Below are positions 41,101 through 55,300 of a DNA stretch of 64,000 bases, piece by piece. The notes below the pieces were generated by a model. That model made no database searches, was not told the DNA's origin, and saw nothing but the letters and a program-made list of their open reading frames with translations. Both the position numbers and the translations under genes were made by a program. Each line of letters starts with the position of its first letter. The stretch's first letter is position 1. The stretch lies in contig JAKCOZ010000003.1 in NCBI GenBank assembly GCA_022605955.1, forward strand, positions 8,193,331-8,257,330, given 5' to 3'. Origin of the DNA: Rallus limicola (lineage: Eukaryota > Chordata > Aves > Gruiformes > Rallidae).

Positions 41101-41399
41101 AGTGTTTTTGGTGAAATCTATCATTCAGACAGAAGGAAAAAATTTAATCCGTTTCATTAAAAAACAAATGTTTGCAAGTTGGAAAAAAAAAGATGGAAGT
41201 TTCATAGCAGGATCGCAGGCATGTGCAGAAAGGTTTTAAGGCTCAGAATGGGATTCAGGAAATACAGGCATGTACATGGCCTCTGTCACTTATGCTCCAC
41301 TTGGGTTAGAGTCATTGTCAGTTCCCGGTCTTGGGTCATTCTCAGTTCTCCAACACTCCCTTCCTCTCACCACTTTCCTCATTTGTGTAATTGATCTGT
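38171..41399. other. Intron stretch with no recognised element
   Basis: AT-rich noncoding DNA, with a purine-rich segment on the plus strand near 40770-40960 and A- or T-rich tracts near 39190-39225 and 41060-41080. No ORF or mobile element was recognised. Confidence 0.5.
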
Positions 41400-41445
41400 A
41401 AGCCCTTTGGGAATTGACAGCCTCTTGCCAGGAGACCCTGAACTA

Positions 41446-41480
41446 CTGAGAGCCTTTTAGCTCTCAGCTAAGTGAGAGCT
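41446..41480. other. Overlapping perfect inverted repeats (two alternative hairpins)
   Basis: CTGAGAGC (41446-41453), CTTTTA, GCTCTCAG (41460-41467) form a perfect 8-bp stem with a 6-nt loop. AGCTCTCA (41459-41466), GCTAAG, TGAGAGCT (41473-41480) form a second perfect 8-bp stem. They share the middle arm, so only one can form at a time. Confidence 0.8.
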
Positions 41481-44400
41481 GCTGCCTCTTCACAATGCTG
41501 TAACTCACATAAAAATTACTCTTGGTTTCACTCTGCTCAGCACATTGTGTCATGCACCTGGTGATGGACTGTAAACTGGTACTGTGGTTCAGCATGAGTG
41601 CTGTACCAGCTGCACCTGTGCCAGTATCATCAACTGCAGGCATAGAAATGGTATTGTGTTGCCAGCCTATATGTTCTGTGAGCTGACGAGCTCTGACCAG
41701 GGCCCCCTCATGAAATAGGGCTGTGGATACTGGGTCTCCCCTTCCCTCATATGCTCGGGATAGACCAGACCTGCTCTGTCTAGACGAAAGTTAGGGAAGG
41801 GATGCCTGAGAGCAGTGGGATGCAGGACAAGGGGACACAGTTACTTTGCGCTCCAAGCTTCCCTGCAAGGGCCATGGCTACTGGTTAATACTGGTTGACT
41901 TTAAGTAGGGGTTAACTAAGGAATAGGGAAAGAAAGATGCTCTTCTCATGCCCAGCCACTATAATTTTCAATAAATCTTCCATTCCCTGCACTTACACAA
42001 CAACTATTTCTTTGGTATTATTGCAGTGAAATGCAAGTGTTGTTGCCATTTACAAAACACAACATAAATCTCTGAGTAATATTTCTAAACTAAAAGCTTT
42101 TTCTTCTTTTTTTTTTTTTGTTCCACCGAAGCCAGTGCTGCTTTTGGTTTTGCTGCATGCAATTCTATAAGGGTACTTTTATTAACACAAACCACATATA
42201 CTCAGATGTGTCTTATCTTTGTGCCTTTGATCCTGTGAGGGGGTGAAAGCTGCACTGCAGTTAGAATCATTCTTACAGGAAAAATGAGGAATGCAATATT
42301 TAGATTTTGTTTCCATTGAAATGATTTCTCATTATATCTCCACATGTCATCAGCATTCCAGAGTCAAAGGGGGAAGGAGTTCAAAGGAGAGAGAAACAAG
42401 CCCATGGAAGGAGCTTATCAGCCTCAGACACCATAGTCGACCATATACAATATTTCCTCAACATCCACCTTCTATTAAAACCACTATGATTGATACACTG
42501 GGCCCAGCTCTTAATATGTCTTTTCTGGGGACCACAAACTTGGTGGCTTCAGAGTCACACCAAGAAGTCTGCTTCTGTTGATAAGCAATTATCACTGGGA
42601 TGAAAGGAGAGAAGATAAAGTCCTAGTCTGTAAAACAGGAAGAAAGTACCATTCACCCCAGTGTTATCAGTATTTCAGGGTAGTTACTTCTGAGGAGCAA
42701 ACACATGGGAAGTCAGATTGCTTGAACATACTTATCTAACACAATAAAGAGATGGAATGCAAATTGAATACAACCACAAAGAAGGATTCATTAGCACATT
42801 TTCATAAGCTTTAATAATAAAATTCCTCTGGACTTACTGAAAACAGAGTCAAGCTCCAGATTTCAAAATGGAGCTGGAGCAGCAACGCTCTATGCACATG
42901 GAACAGAAGGTTGGTAAGAAGGATGGACAGAGATAAAAGAAAGTCATCTATGTCTGGTAAGAAAAGTACTCATAGAAATCAAAGTATTTTATACACCTAA
43001 TATTTGGAAAAGAACACCGTGCTAAAAAGTTTATGGAATTGTATTCAGAGATTTAATTATACAGAAGCCACGTCAAACAATACAAATCCTCAACTTGGAA
43101 AACTCAGCAAGATGAAATTTAAGTGCATATTTAATGCATTAAAAGATGTTTTGCACAGATATTTGCACATATTCACTTTCTTCTTGTTTCAAATATTTTA
43201 CTTTTCTGTATCTGAGTAATTTCTCCAATGAGAGGTCACAGTAGCTCTAGACAGGATACACAACCACATTGTATGTTAAACCTCTGGACTCTTCAGAATG
43301 AAAATACCTTAAGCTAATTATAAACACCAGTCTCTGCCACCAAATAAATGAGTCAAAAAGCCCAAAACTAACTAAACCCCAAAAAGAAACTGGTTTCCTA
43401 TGTGTAACTTCAGAGATGGAGAAGTTCTGAAACATTTTTCTGCCATGACATCATACTACTTCTAAGTAAAAACATTAGGTATAATCACAATTGCGGCAGC
43501 AAGTCACCTCCAGCTATCTGGTGTGATCTGTGGATCTACTGACCTGATAAAAGCAGTGATCAAGATATGCAAAATCCACATCTGCTGGTTTACATTTACA
43601 GCTGTGGTACAGACATGTAGGACTTCACTCTAGCCATCTTCTTCCTTGAAAGAGTCCTTTCAGTAAGAATATTATGCTTACTTGGTAAAACTGATTATAC
43701 CTTTGATTGCAGTTAATGATTTGGTATAATCTACCTAAACACTTCTCAAGATGCACTGTCAGAAAATCTGCAGCTAAGGCAGCAGTTTCATATAAGCAAG
43801 GTCAGCAGAACTGAACAACCACAAGTATGTTTAAGGACGTGTGAGCAAGCTAGGTCAGTACCCCAGCATCCAATATCACTGCGACTGTCACATATGATAG
43901 GCTTATCTTTACAAATGTACCATTTAATACAAATCTGCTTCTCTGTCACTTTCATTCTTACAGTTTAGTTAGTTTTTGCACTGCCAAGAATCATAGAAAT
44001 AAGCCCAGAGAAGGTGTTATATCTGCTATATAAACAAACACCTGATTTGTAACCTGGAGACTCTCAACTGCTTAAAAATTTTCCAAATGTTTATCTTGAG
44101 CTTTGCCAAATTTGGAATTTTCGGTTTGGTGAAGTGTCTTGAGTATTATATTAGGTGTTCACAAGGTCAACATTTTGTGCTATCAGAAATCTTCACATGC
44201 CATCTTGAGATAAGAGAATAACATACAGCTGTAATTACCTAGCATGTAACTGGGGTATTATGAAGGTTTCTTCTGTGAATGTCTACTGCAATGGACCTAA
44301 GACCCAAAAATGGAAAAAGAGAAATGTACTTTGCTGTAATGTTTAATGTTCCGAGATGTAGAGACCCAGTCAATCCAGGAATCAAGGGCAACTCGCTATA

Positions 44401-46584
44401 CCTGCTAACATAAACACACAGAGCCAAGACAAGGACATCTTCAAACATAAGATCCTCCCAGAAGATAGGAGAAGGAGGTATCAGTTATGGTTCTCTGCTA
44501 TATGGGTGTATCTGAGCAGATTCAATGAACACAACTGCTTTTTCAAACGTTCTGATATCTCACTTACCCTTACTTTATTAGATCTGACAAGAGCTTACTG
44601 TATCAATACTTTAATGCTTTTTCCCCCATCCTTTCTTTTACACTCTCACATGCCCTTTCTGCTACTCTGCAGTTAAGAGGTGTTCCACTCAGAGCCCAGG
44701 TTGCAGATGTCAGGCTGAAAATATCTGCATACACTGATTATGGATACAAAGGAGTGTATGGTCAGCTTATGTGAAATGATCGAAACCCACTGTGCCCTAC
44801 AGTTCTGTGCTGCTCACTAGGTAGGAACTCTGCTTCTCTGTCGTTTACTATCACAACGAAACACATTAAAACAGTAGGTTATATTTTCTAAAAGAAATAA
44901 TTTTACCTTGCAGGGATTCAAACCTCCAAAGAAAATACCTATTACCATGTTCTAAACTTCATACAATAAAGTCACATTCAATTTACACCTGGTATCTTAG
45001 CATCTTTGTAACCAATATATTCATGTCAGCAATCAGATCCATGAATATTTTTTGCATTTAATAGGTATAATTTCTATGAATCACTAATGGAATCAGTAGG
45101 AGGACATAATATGTATGCAAAAAAATGAGGTGGTGCCCTTCAGAGTCCTGGAGGGATTTCATCAGCACAAACCAGCCTGTTTCTTTACTCTACAAAGCCA
45201 GGATTTTTCTCACAATTAGGCATTTCATAGAAATCTGTAGTGCAAATCTGAGAGGCCACACTGGATTTTTGTTTCATGCTTTATGAACAAAAACTAATAA
45301 TCAAATCTTTTAGAACAACAGAAAGTTAGATGTCTGTAAATAAAGCTGTTTCTTAGCCTGATATGTATTAATCAGTTTGGCTAGCACAACCAATTAGTGC
45401 CCCCTGCCCTGATTTAATGCAAGGTGACCAGGTGAAAATGGTCAGGTTCTACATTAGCTCTAGAAGACTGGAAAATTTAAAAATTATTTAGTTCATTAAT
45501 CCTCTGAGAGTTTACTAGTGCTTCATCACAAAGAGAAAGTAGGGATAATTCAGTCATTTAGAGTTTAACTTAGGTTGTAAACTGTAAACAAGTTTCAATA
45601 CTTTGATTCTACTCAAGATCAACATTGACTAATTGGCTTTGGCTCATGGACCACACTTCACATCCAGGTTTGCAGACCACCTTCTTTCTGTCTGTGAGGC
45701 ATAATCATACACACTTAAAATGTGAATGACTTGCTGTGGAGAACCTTCTCTAGGGATAACTTCAGGTAGTGGGCAAAGTTTTCTCTTCTCTTAACACTCC
45801 TAGGCAAGAAACAACAGTAAAATCTTGCCTTTAATTGGCCATGAATTTCTATTCTGTTTCCTGTCACCTGTAAAAACTCCCCTCTAATATCTGGCACTTC
45901 AAAAGAATAGCTATGTGTGTTATTTTCAAATCTTTCTCAACCCATTTGAAGAAGAAGAGTCTCTATGGATAGTTATTTTTCCAGGCTCACAGAGGCTCTG
46001 CTATGGGAAAGACATTTATCAGTTTCCTGTGATGCTTGGCATATACAGAAAAAGAAAAGATTTTATCATTGCCGTTCTTTTTAAAAAGGCAACGCTACCA
46101 ATTCATGAACCAACTGCAATGTGGTGTATACAGTGAATCAGTACATCCAACACCAATAGCTTTCATGTGAGCTGTGGCTGTATCTTGAGGGCTTTTATCC
46201 AGTAAGTGTCTGGCCTAGAGCTGATTTGCAACAGAATCTCACCGCTGGCTTCTCAGACTGTACATTTTGCAGCAACTTCAAGAAAACAGTATGTGGAAAA
46301 AGGGGTTTTTTTGCCATCACATTGACTGAAGCGTTGTACATTTCTGAGGCATTTTTCTTGCCACATTAAAAGAACTCTATGTGATGTCCATCTCTACTAC
46401 AGTTCAGCTAATGGTTTGCTTCCCTTCTTTGGTGCTTGATACCATGATTAGGCTTATAGGCCAGCTGGGGCATACACACACTCTTTACAAATGTCATGCT
46501 TTCCATCATGAGTTTCCTTGTGCTAAGCCTGCAGCTGTTAGTCAAAATACTTTTCAAACTTACTCACTTTTGAGCACAGCAGGG
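41481..46584. other. Intron stretch with no recognised element
   Basis: A GC-elevated part at about 41490-41900 could not be assigned to a family. The rest is AT-rich noncoding DNA with short unrecognised ORFs. Confidence 0.5.
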
Positions 46585-47090
46585 GGGTAGAAGTTCTGTG
46601 TTTGACTTTCGGCCCCTCACTAAAAGAAGGACATTGCATTGCTGGACTGTGTCCAGAGGAGGGCAACAAAGCTTTTGGAAGGTCTAGAGATCAAGTCTTA
46701 TGAGGAGAGGCTGAGGGAACGGGGTTGTTCTGAGTGGAGAAGAGGAGGCTGAGAGGAGACCTTCTTAATCTCTACAACTACCCGAAAGGTGGGTATACGC
46801 AGATGAGGGTTGGTTTCCCAAGTAACTAGTGATAGGACAAGAGCAAATGGTCTCAACTTGCACCAGGTGAACTTTACATTAGATTTTTCTAGAAATTTCT
46901 CTACTGAAAGAGTGTCTAGGCATTGGAACAGGCTGCCAGGAGAGGTGGTGGAGTCACCATCCCTGGAGGTGTTCAAGAAACGTAGACACACAACTTCAGG
47001 ACATGGTTTAATGAGCAGGTAGTGTTGGATTGACCACTGGCCTTGATGATCTTGGAGGTTTTTTACCAACCTTACTGATTCTATGATTCC
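46585..47090 (+). mobile_element. CR1 LINE, 5'-truncated 3' end
   Basis: A classic CR1 tail. It runs from a segment like GGCCCCTCACTAAAAGAAGG through TATGAGGAGAGGCTGAGGGA, GTAACTAGTGATAGGACAAG and CAGGCTGCCAGGAGAGGTGG to the terminal GATGATCTTGGAGGTTTTTT ... TGATTCTATGATTCC. Plus-frame peptides such as [20 protein letters not shown] match the CR1 ORF2 C-terminus. The frame is broken and a segment around 46790 appears shortened, so it is not functional. Confidence 0.93.
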
Positions 47091-48390
47091 ACCATTTTTG
47101 TTAGGTAACTAGGTTAAAGACACTTTCTTGGGCCCTGTCCAAGGTTATACTGTGCTTGAATATGTGAAGGGCCAGTGAACCATGGGCATTTCCTTTGTAA
47201 GACAAAACTTTGGGTGCAATAGGAAAGAAAAGATACTATGTGAAACTTAACACGGCATAGACTGGTGAGCATCCACTGATTGCACAGATCACACAAAGAA
47301 TATGGAATAAACAGGAGGAAAGGAGAAACTGAAAAATGGGAATTGATTAACTGAGGTAATTATTTATTTAAAAATAAGTGGTTAGAATGCCCCTAACGCA
47401 TTCTTGGAAAAGAAAGAAGACGTTTACCATCAACATACATACTTCAAATTGTATCGTAGCCACCTCAGGCATAGGTATCACACCTTGAATAAAGCTGACA
47501 TGAAGCATGGTGGTTGTGACATCTCAGAAAGCTGTGCCATGTAAGCAGAAAGTTGTTGTATCCTGGAATTGTCTTACAAAGTTGAATATCAGATTAATTA
47601 GTAGGTGGAATTCCACAGCAGGCCATTTACAGGCATGTCAGAATTGTAGCAAAGCAACAGTGATTAGAAGGATCTATTTCCAATGGTATTCCCATTACTC
47701 TTACATAGTTGCTCTTTTTATGATAGCAGTGCAGAAGAAAAAAAGATGTCTGAAGTAACTGTGATTGCATTATCATGCTAAAGCTCATTTCACTACAGCT
47801 TTCTGAACATGACCTTCTATTTTCCCAGACATACTAAAGCAATAAAGCTTAACAGGATTCTTAAAAGTTCTCTAGGCCAACCCATCACTGAAACTATGGA
47901 GTTGTGCCAAAAATGATTCTGGTTATTAAACACCGTATTGTAAACACAACAGTTTCAAAAGCGAATCACTTGAGATATTTACTAATAAGACATTCAGACT
48001 GCAAAGTTCCCTGACAATTTCACACAAATATGGGTTCCGGATTTGCTGATTTTTTAAAGAAGACTCATTAAATTAGGAATTCAGTTCAAGCACAGGTATC
48101 AGACTGCATTTAATGAATGAGATGGGAATAAAATGGAGAAATCGGTGCACTCATAAATCAGGAATTCTGCAAAAAGATAATTCTAAAATGAGAGGTGGTT
48201 AGAGTAGGAGACAGGGCACACCATGCAATTGATTTTAGGGGACTTGTTTGTTTGTCCTTGTTAAAAGGAAAATAAATCTACATTACATGAGTGTAGATCA
48301 TTACTTTATGGAAATAACAAAGTAGCGCAAGTATGAGCTTCTGTTAACTGCTGTACACTGGTAAAAATTTATGTGTGCCTGGTAGGGCAA
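47091..48390. other. Intron stretch with no recognised element
   Basis: AT-rich noncoding DNA between the CR1 and the solo LTR. Only short ORFs without known domains are present. Confidence 0.5.
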
Positions 48391-49378
48391 TGTTGTGAGT
48401 TGACCGTGGCTGGAGGCCAGGTGCCCACCACAGCAGGTTTATCATCACTCAGCTAGGCAGGGGATGGAAGATAATAAAAGGCTCCTGGGTTTACCTAAGG
48501 ACAGAGAGAGATCACTCACCAGTTACTGTCATGGGCAAAACAAACTTTACCCAATCATAAAAAAGTAGGATAAAGCCAAATCTGAAAACCCCTGCCCCCA
48601 CCCCTCCTTTCTTCCCAGGCTCAACTTCACATGCCATTTCTCTACCTATTACCTATTACTCCCAATGGCCCATAGGGATGGGGAATGGGGGTTGTGGTCA
48701 GTTCATCACACATTGTCTCTGCTGCTCCTTCCTCCTCAGGGAGAGGACTCCTCATACTCTTTCCCTGCTCTAGCATGGGGTTGCTCCCAAGGGAGACAAT
48801 CCTCCACCAACTTCTCAAACAAGTCCTTCCCATGTGCTTCAGTTCTTCACAAACTGCTCCAGCGCAGGTCCCCCATGGAGTCACAAGACCCACCAGCAAA
48901 CCTGCTCCAGGCTGGGCTCTGGTCTCCATGGGACCACAGGTCCAGCCAGAAGCATACTCCAGCACAGGCTTCCCATGGGCTGCCTGCATGTGGAATCTCT
49001 GCTCCACAATCATTGTGTGTAGGCTGTAGGGGGACAGACTACAGCACCATGTTATTCTCCAGGGGACTTCAGGGGAATCTGTTCTCCGGCATCTGGAATA
49101 CCTTCTCTCCCTCTGTTTTCACTGACCTTGGTGTCTGCAGAGTTGTTCCACTCACATCCTCTCACTCCTCTCTCTAGCTGAAATTCCTGCTGTTGGGGGT
49201 TTTTTTCCCACCTTCTTAATATGTTACCACTGAGGCGCTACCACCATCACTGCTGGGCTGGGCCTTGGCCAGGTATGGTTCTGTCTTGGAGCTGGCTGTC
49301 ATTGGCTCTGTCAGGCCTGGGGGAAGCCACCCCTTCAGACCCTCTGCTACAAAAACCTTGCCATGCAAACTCAGCACA
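48391..49378 (-). mobile_element. Solo LTR of an endogenous retrovirus
   Basis: A block of about 990 bp, GC-richer than its surroundings, begins TGTTGTGAGTTGACC and ends CTCAGCACA on the plus strand (TG...CA ends on either strand). Its content resembles a long LTR family that I recall as abundant in neoavian genomes: GGCCAGGTGCCCACCA, ATCACTCACCAGTTACTGTC, GTTCATCACACATTGTCTCT, GACCTTGGTGTCTGCAGAGT, AGGCGCTACCACCATCACTG, ACCTTGCCATGCAAAC. The middle contains degenerate repeats of a CTGCTCCAGC...CCATGG type. Orientation is taken as minus because a TATA-like ACATATTAAGAAGG lies there (49211-49224). No gag, pol or env sequence and no second LTR are present, so it is solo. A target duplication was not found, so the exact ends are uncertain. 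ORFs in it (up to 170 codons) are spurious. Confidence 0.65.
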
Positions 49379-52300
49379 GCTGGTTTTCCAAGAAAAGCTG
49401 AAATGTGCTAAAAAAAGAATAATTAAAAGAAAAAAAGTGATAAGAATTTCCTAGGTCTTTGAGTTTTACTCAAATGAATAAAAAAGTAGACATATAGAGA
49501 CAAATCTTCAGATGGTCTGTTTTGTACTTATTTTACCTTGTGGATTTTGGAAAAAATATTGCTTATTTCTAACAGCTGGGTGTTTTTATTTCCAATATGC
49601 ATTTTTTCAAATCATATATGCAAACTGGAACAGGCCAGTGGATGCAGATGTTATAGAATACAACAGGGAAGAGAAGAGAATTAATGGCAGAGAGAAGAGT
49701 GCAAGATTGGTTAATATCAATTTGGACAAAATTAGAATAACCTACAACTTCCATTCAAACACATGTAGAACTGAACCTTCCAAAACTAAACAGTCCTAGC
49801 AGTAGTGTTCAGTTTCTTGATTTTTTTAAATTGTGTTTATAAAAATACCTTGTAATTTTTTTTCTGACAGACCGCTGCTGCTTGTTAAGTGGATGGCCGC
49901 AGGTAACTTGTTCTCTGTGTACTACTTTGAAGGAAGAGATGAAGGCAGGGATTCTGAATGAGGTCACAAAGAGAAAACCTTTCTTATGAGTTAAAATAAA
50001 TATATTATGAACTGTAACTGGGTCTGCCTGGGAGAGATCCTGAAACAACATACATGATATGTATAAAAAGGAATAAGGCTAAAAGTTATTTCTTCCCTTT
50101 TAACAAGTAGGTCTTGAGATGCAGTCAGGAAACACGTGTGAAAACTTACAGAGAAAAGCAGAAAATACTACTAGGTAAAGCTGGAACTACCTTTCTGAAA
50201 GCCTTGTAATACATTTTTTCCTAATTTTCTATTCTCAGTCCTTCGTAAGTGAGGTGCCAATGGGAGCACATGCACCTGGAGGCAGAACTTCATTATGAGG
50301 AATGTAAACCCAAAAAATCGACTTTTTTTTTCCCTCCAAAATGTATCCAGCAAAATATGGCTTTTCATATAGCTTTTCTGGAGAGTATATATTGTTAGAA
50401 GGGGATGTGGGTGATCGTCCTGACTCAAATTCTTTCCTTTTCTGTTTCGTTATTGTGACCTTTTGTGATACTTGCAGCAGCAGGAGGAAAGAAGTAATAA
50501 AAATCAAGTAAGGGGATGATTTTTTGAATTCTCAGTGCTCCTTTTAAGGTACTGTTCCATCAAGACTTATTGTCCCAGCTGCAGTTAAAATAATTACAGA
50601 GCAATTACAGTCTAATGAGGAAGAATGGTGTGATCTACTCAAAATGAGTAAGAGTGAGAAAGTAGTATTCCTTGTGACTGATAAAGCCACCTTATATGCA
50701 TGTTCCCACCCTACAAAGACAATAAGAAATGTAGTATATTTGACAGTTAAAAGCACTAGCCAGTGGTAAACATTTTCCATACACAGAGACAGAGGGTTCT
50801 TTCCTCAAAGGCGTCCCCTTCAAAATGAAAAGGCTGGTGCAGAGAATCAGTCAGACAACTAAGAAATGCCATTTTCTTTTCCATCTTCCCCTTTTATATT
50901 ATTAAAATCCACAAAGTAGGCAGAGCAGTAAGGTTTCCAAAGATATTTAAAGCCCCTTGTGACTTCAGGGCTTGTATTTGCAAGGATGGGTTCAGCACTT
51001 AGGAGGTGATCTCACATTGACCAGAAGGGGCATAATGAGACAAAAGAGGGTTTTCTGACTTTCAGGAAGACTTCAGTTCCTAAATCCTGAATGACCTTTA
51101 GGAAATGGGATTACGGTTCATAAACTATTTGGTATACATTCACACTACCAGCTACAATGCAGTACTGAGATACTTGATCTGGCTATAGTAATGATAGAAG
51201 CACTGTTAATACTAAGGGCACATTTCTCAGTGCTATATTGCAGCTCATCGAGCAAATTTACCTTAGGCAGATAATGATTTTCATTGATTTTCAGCACCCA
51301 TTATTAAATGCAGTTGACAATCTAGATCACTGTAGATGTGAACTGATGTCTTGTTATTCAACCTGCAAATCACAGTTGCCCACCCACTGTGCATAAAAGA
51401 ATATTCTCATGGAATACATAGGAAATCTCATTTCTGCAGGGACTCAATGATATTTTACAGGTCTCTGATTAGTATTTAGCTGACTTTCTAAATATAGTAA
51501 TCACAGCATTAAACATATGAAATTCTAGATGAAGTCATGGTGATGCTTCTGTAGTGCATTGTATGCAAAAACCTAGCCTTTCCTCCTATCTCCTCCCTCC
51601 TGCTCTCCTGAAGGTTTTTTAATCAGTTATACTTTGGATCATGATTTCTAACGTCTTGACTATAGACTGGCATTGAATTCCTCTGTGGTTGCATTTTAAC
51701 ACACCTCCTGGACATCCTGCAGAGCAGAAGCAAAACATAAGGAGAAATAGCTAGGGCTCTATAAGTTTAAGTGACATGGTGTCAAAGGTGACTGTGGTCC
51801 ATTCTCAGCATGCTTCTTTGTCCTTTTTAGAAATGGATCAAGCAGACACCCCAATAATTAAATAATTTAATTACTGAGGGCTACAGCAGTTTCTAATGAT
51901 GAAGACTCTGCACAATCAGCAGGCTGCACTCATCTGTTCTGCTGCTTAACACCACTACTGTGAGAACATCATTGTTTATTATGGCTCACAGGCAGCAATC
52001 ATTTTACATAACATGAGGATTTTTTTCACTCAATTGCTTTCATGTTTCAGGCTGATGAGAATAATAATCATGCAACAATTACGCTCACCTCTACAGATTA
52101 TGCTCAACAAATCAGGTCACTGAATAAGCTCTCTCTACTTTTTTGGGGGGGGTACATGTTTTCTTTTTCATCCACTCGATTATTATCTTCCTTTCCCCTG
52201 TTCAGGGAACCCATATTAAAATGAAAAGACTAAGATTGTCCAGGAGAAGGACATTTTTTCCATTATCATATGAAAGAATTCAGAAGCTAAAGAGTAGAGG

Positions 52301-55300
52301 AAGGATTAGGTCAAGAACTATGACCTACCCACATCGACAGAAATCAAATAGCTAAATCCACTGGGCACTGACTTGGTTTGAGAATTTATCTATGAATAAC
52401 TTAAGTTACACCCCTTTTAACTGTTGGCAGCTGAAAATATTCTATCAAACTTTTCTAGAAATAGGTATAATAAACACTACATTCCTCAGTGAACACTCCT
52501 TTCAATCTGCAAGTAGTAGCTGCCTATAATACAGATCTCATTCTGAAAGGTTTGCTCTTGATGTCCAATTCAGAATTAAAAATAATGATAGATAACCAAT
52601 TTTTTTCTCAGCCAGAGATGCATGAAGTAGAAAAATGCTTACTGAAACAATGATGATTTGAGACCACAGGGGGTCAAATGTGGGACTTCAGTATAAATTT
52701 TCTTTATAAATAGGCAAATTTACACAGAAAGATTTCTGTCCTGGAGAAGAGGATTTAGGGGTGGGTTCTCTGCACTAGTCCATTGAGTGAATTCACTCTA
52801 AGAATTCAATATTCTATGGTAGGTGAGAATCACGAAGGCTGATATCTGGGAGAAGGCAATAAGATTTTCACAGTGTACTCAAAACCACTTCATAGTTTTA
52901 AGTATTTTTATTGGCTTTGTTCTTTTTCCTACTTTTCTTCTCACAGATGCAAAGAAACAGGAGTTAATATCTGTAGAAAAATCGGCAAAGCACATAGGAT
53001 TTCAAGCCAAAGAGATTCAGGAAATCAAGATTTCTAGGCAATAGGACATCATGGAAGGAGATAGAGAAATGACAAAAATTTTTATTAAGTCAAATTTGAT
53101 ATTTTGCAAAGCAAGAGTGGATGAAAGAACATCAAATAAAACTGTAAACATAGGTGCAAATTAGGCAATGTATGAACTTGAAAGTATGAACAAGAGCTTT
53201 GTAATATTAAAAAAGTGGTTGAAAATAATGTGGGATTTACTTTTGATAGTGGCAATATTTTGCATGTACTGGACAATAACATCTGAGAAACTCAGAAGGC
53301 TGACCACTTTGTGGTAAATAATCGTATTTAAGGGGAGAAAAGGAAGCAGGGCCTAGGCTAGTTTGAATGCATGGGAACAGCTGAAGACAGAAATGATAGA
53401 GACAGGTATCAGAACACATCTTCTCTGTAGTGGTGGTATTAAAACATTGATGACCAAGATAACTTGCTTGTCACAAAGGAATATATAGAGACAGGAAATG
53501 ACAATGAAATGGCAACAATGCAAAATAAATTTTTCTCTTAAACTGTGGCAAGGCACTAGTCTATTGAAAGCTTGTTTTTATAAGGCTGGATATAGACAGT
53601 ATTTGTTAGGAGCAAAGTGTGATTCAAAGAAAGAAAGAAATCGATAACTACAGGAAGGGTACAAAGGGGAAAATACAGCAGTCCTATTCAGACTGTAGAA
53701 CTGTGGACGACTTATCTACACAAGCATGAAATTATACTTCTCTCAGTAAGTCTGACCCTAACATTGACTGTATTTATGACTTTTGTTCATTGATGACATC
53801 ATATTTATTCAGATTTCAGCTAGCTCAGTCATTCTGTAGAGACTTTTTTTTTACTCCCCTTTCTGCCAGAGCTGATTAGGCTTGATGAGTGAGAGAAATA
53901 AATCGTCTTCTGTAATGCTAGCCTATTACTGCTGCATAGGAAAGATAATCAACTGTCACAGAAAACCTATAAAAAAAGATTATATTAGGGTTTCTATTCT
54001 TAAATCATCAACAAATTCATATCTTATTGTAATCCACCAGTCCCCTGTTCCTGCAAAGGCAGGTGATGACAGAGAAGGAATAGAGAAGCTACTAAAACTC
54101 TGTTGGTGACCAAGGCCCAAAGAGCATTGAGGTACTGCTTCTGAGAAGAAAAAATGCTGAGTCTAACAGAAAAAGAATAAAGCACATAGGAGCTACAAAG
54201 ATGGAAGAATATTTAAACTCTTGATTCATTAAAACATGCAAGTGGCATAAATGTCCAGCTTTTCAACATATTACTCAGATATGGCAAAAAAGCCAAAATC
54301 ACACCCTTTTGAAAACACTACACTGTTAAATGACAGTTAGTAATCCTAGGCTCTGCTCTAGTATATGAAGCACAGTAGGTTTTTCTGGCTTCTGAACTGC
54401 TTCTCAGCTGAAGATAGTAAAAACTCAAATACCAGCACTGAAGGAATGATGAGAAGTAATTAAATACTCTAGCAACATTGGACTATATTCATAATGTAAT
54501 TAGTAACACTGGAAAATTAAATGAAGACTAGAAGGTGGCCATCATGGAAATGGCAGCAGAGTTTTTGTTTTTGGAATCAATGACATGTACTCACACGTTC
54601 TTTTCTTTTGGAGGGGGTTGTTTTCCTTTTTTTTCAGCAGTCATTTTAAAACCCCGTCAGGTTTTAGTTTCATTGCATATTCCAGCAGTTTTACTTACAG
54701 TTTGATAATAAGCAGGTAGTCCATAAATTTTGGGAGATTGTTCTCAAAGTTTTAAGCATGGAGCATTCAAGTAAATTAAATTACTTATATCATTATTTAT
54801 ATTTTATACTTCCAAGGCTACACACTCACCTTTCCACAAACTAAAACAGATGGTGGGCAAATAATATTTCTTTTATCTCCACTTTAGAGATGTTGGAACT
54901 GACACCAAGGTAAGATAAATGCTTCTTTCAAGGTCTTGAAAGAAAATTGCCTTTGAGCCAAGAAATCAATATTTTTGAAGTTTCAGCACAGTGTGCTAAT
55001 CACAGGAAGCTCTTTTTTTTTATCATTAGGCAAGCACTGTTCTGCTCTTACTATTACTATTTCTTTGGTTTTCTAGAGAAAAGGCATGTTGAACAGCCCA
55101 CATCTTTAAAAATATGTTGACACTTGTAAGCCTAGAACTCTTCTTTCACTTTGCCCCAATTAAAATAGAAACAAAAGCATGTGGTCAGTGAACTGTGATT
55201 AGTGAATTTGTCCCAAGTGACTTCGTGTTTCTCTTCCGATTTACTCTTCAAGAGACATTCGGCCAGCTGTACTGAAGGAGTGTAATATGAGCTAGCAGGA

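Noticed and set aside
43989..44020. AATCATAGAAATAAGCCC as a possible CR1 3' terminus
   Set aside because: Only the first ten bases resemble CR1 and nothing on either side continues the match.
48642..49177. Plus- and minus-strand ORFs of 114-170 codons inside the LTR
   Set aside because: LTR regulatory sequence that is GC-rich and so low in stops; no retroviral protein motif is present.
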